A stretch of DNA of 5,168 nucleotides from Spirochaetes bacterium RIFOXYC1_FULL_54_7 (lineage in GTDB: Bacteria > Spirochaetota > Spirochaetia > Treponematales > UBA12059). A model generated the notes under the pieces. The model was not told where the DNA came from and searched no databases. It saw only the letters and a program-made list of their open reading frames with translations. Where the stretch lies: positions 707 to 5,874 of the forward strand of contig MIBM01000325.1 of the NCBI GenBank assembly GCA_001830645.1, written 5' to 3'. A program made the translations under genes and the position numbers. This document shows, in pieces, positions 5,069 through 5,168 of the stretch (positions are counted from its first letter, which is position 1; every line of letters begins with the position of its first letter).

Positions 5069-5127
5069 ATTTGAACCGCTGCATGAAGGTTTTGCAGACC
5101 TCTCCCTTACCACTTGGGTACGGCGCC
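5056..5127 (-). tRNA. tRNA-Cys (anticodon GCA)
   Basis: The 72 bases read leftward as a cloverleaf. The acceptor is GGCGCCG/CGGCGCC with U73, the cysteine discriminator. The D arm is CCC-AAGTGGTAA-GGG. The anticodon stem is GAGGT/ACCTT with loop CTGCAAA, so the anticodon GCA falls at 5093-5095. The T loop is TTCAAAT. The T stem AGCGG/CCGAT has a G-A mismatch at the second pair (50-64), which is unusual but does not break the arm. CCA is not encoded. It is convergent with tRNA-Ala across the repeat island. Confidence 0.94.
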
Positions 5128-5147
5128 ATGTGCGATAGCACATTTTT
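5128..5147. other. Hairpin directly abutting the tRNA-Cys 5' end
   Basis: ATGTGC and GCACAT form a 6-bp stem over GATA (5128-5143), followed on the plus strand by a T run (5143-5147). On the plus strand it resembles a small terminator. On the minus strand it is a leader hairpin ending exactly at the base before tRNA nucleotide 1. No clear tRNA-Cys promoter is visible in the remaining 21 bp to the window edge. Confidence 0.45.
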
Positions 5148-5168
5148 AAATAAATTTCCTTACGCAGT

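Noticed and set aside
4532..5138. Overlapping open frames across the tRNA and repeat region (for example 4532-4876, 4614-5138, 4780-5001 minus, 4940-5143 minus)
   Set aside because: They run through hairpins, a tandem repeat whose 108-bp period keeps frames open, terminators and the tRNA-Cys gene itself. The peptides are low-complexity or exact repeats, and none resembles a known family.

Overview
The window looks like a bacterial chromosome of moderately high GC. It carries a carbohydrate uptake and phosphorylation locus, followed by a small tRNA locus rich in structured repeats. The organism is uncertain. The glycine-rich 'AAGGTE' stretch after the signal peptide of the binding protein, and the tRNA genes without encoded CCA, recall spirochaetes (Treponema/Spirochaeta-like), but this is a weak inference from pattern memory.

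Positions 1-2618 read leftward on the minus strand. They hold a DeoR-family repressor (1839-2618), then an RbsB-type sugar-binding protein (620-1597), then the N-terminal 183 codons of an RbsC-type ABC permease cut by the window edge (1-549). A hairpin with a short T tract separates the binding protein from the permease and probably sets their relative expression. The binding-protein operon has its own good sigma70-type promoter. A near-perfect 23-bp palindrome lies just after the predicted start of transcription, and a second palindrome of the same design lies exactly 104 bp upstream.

Positions 2619-2789 are the divergent promoter region between the repressor and a rightward FGGY-family carbohydrate kinase (2790-4307). 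A short palindrome sharing the same 8-bp half-site sits over the predicted kinase start of transcription. The simplest model is that the DeoR protein senses a phosphorylated sugar and controls both the transporter operon and the kinase. The substrate cannot be named from sequence alone.

Positions 4308-5168 hold two convergent tRNA genes, tRNA-Ala(CGC) on the plus strand (4401-4473) and tRNA-Cys(GCA) on the minus strand (5056-5127). Between their terminators are about 500 bp with no credible gene. This stretch is packed with short GC-rich hairpins, a 108-bp tandem repeat, and reverse-complement copies of tRNA 3' ends. Both tRNA genes are followed by a terminator and then an inverted copy of their own 3' end, and a third tRNA-like 3' end lies inside the island. 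This looks like a tRNA-associated palindromic repeat family and is the most unusual part of the window.
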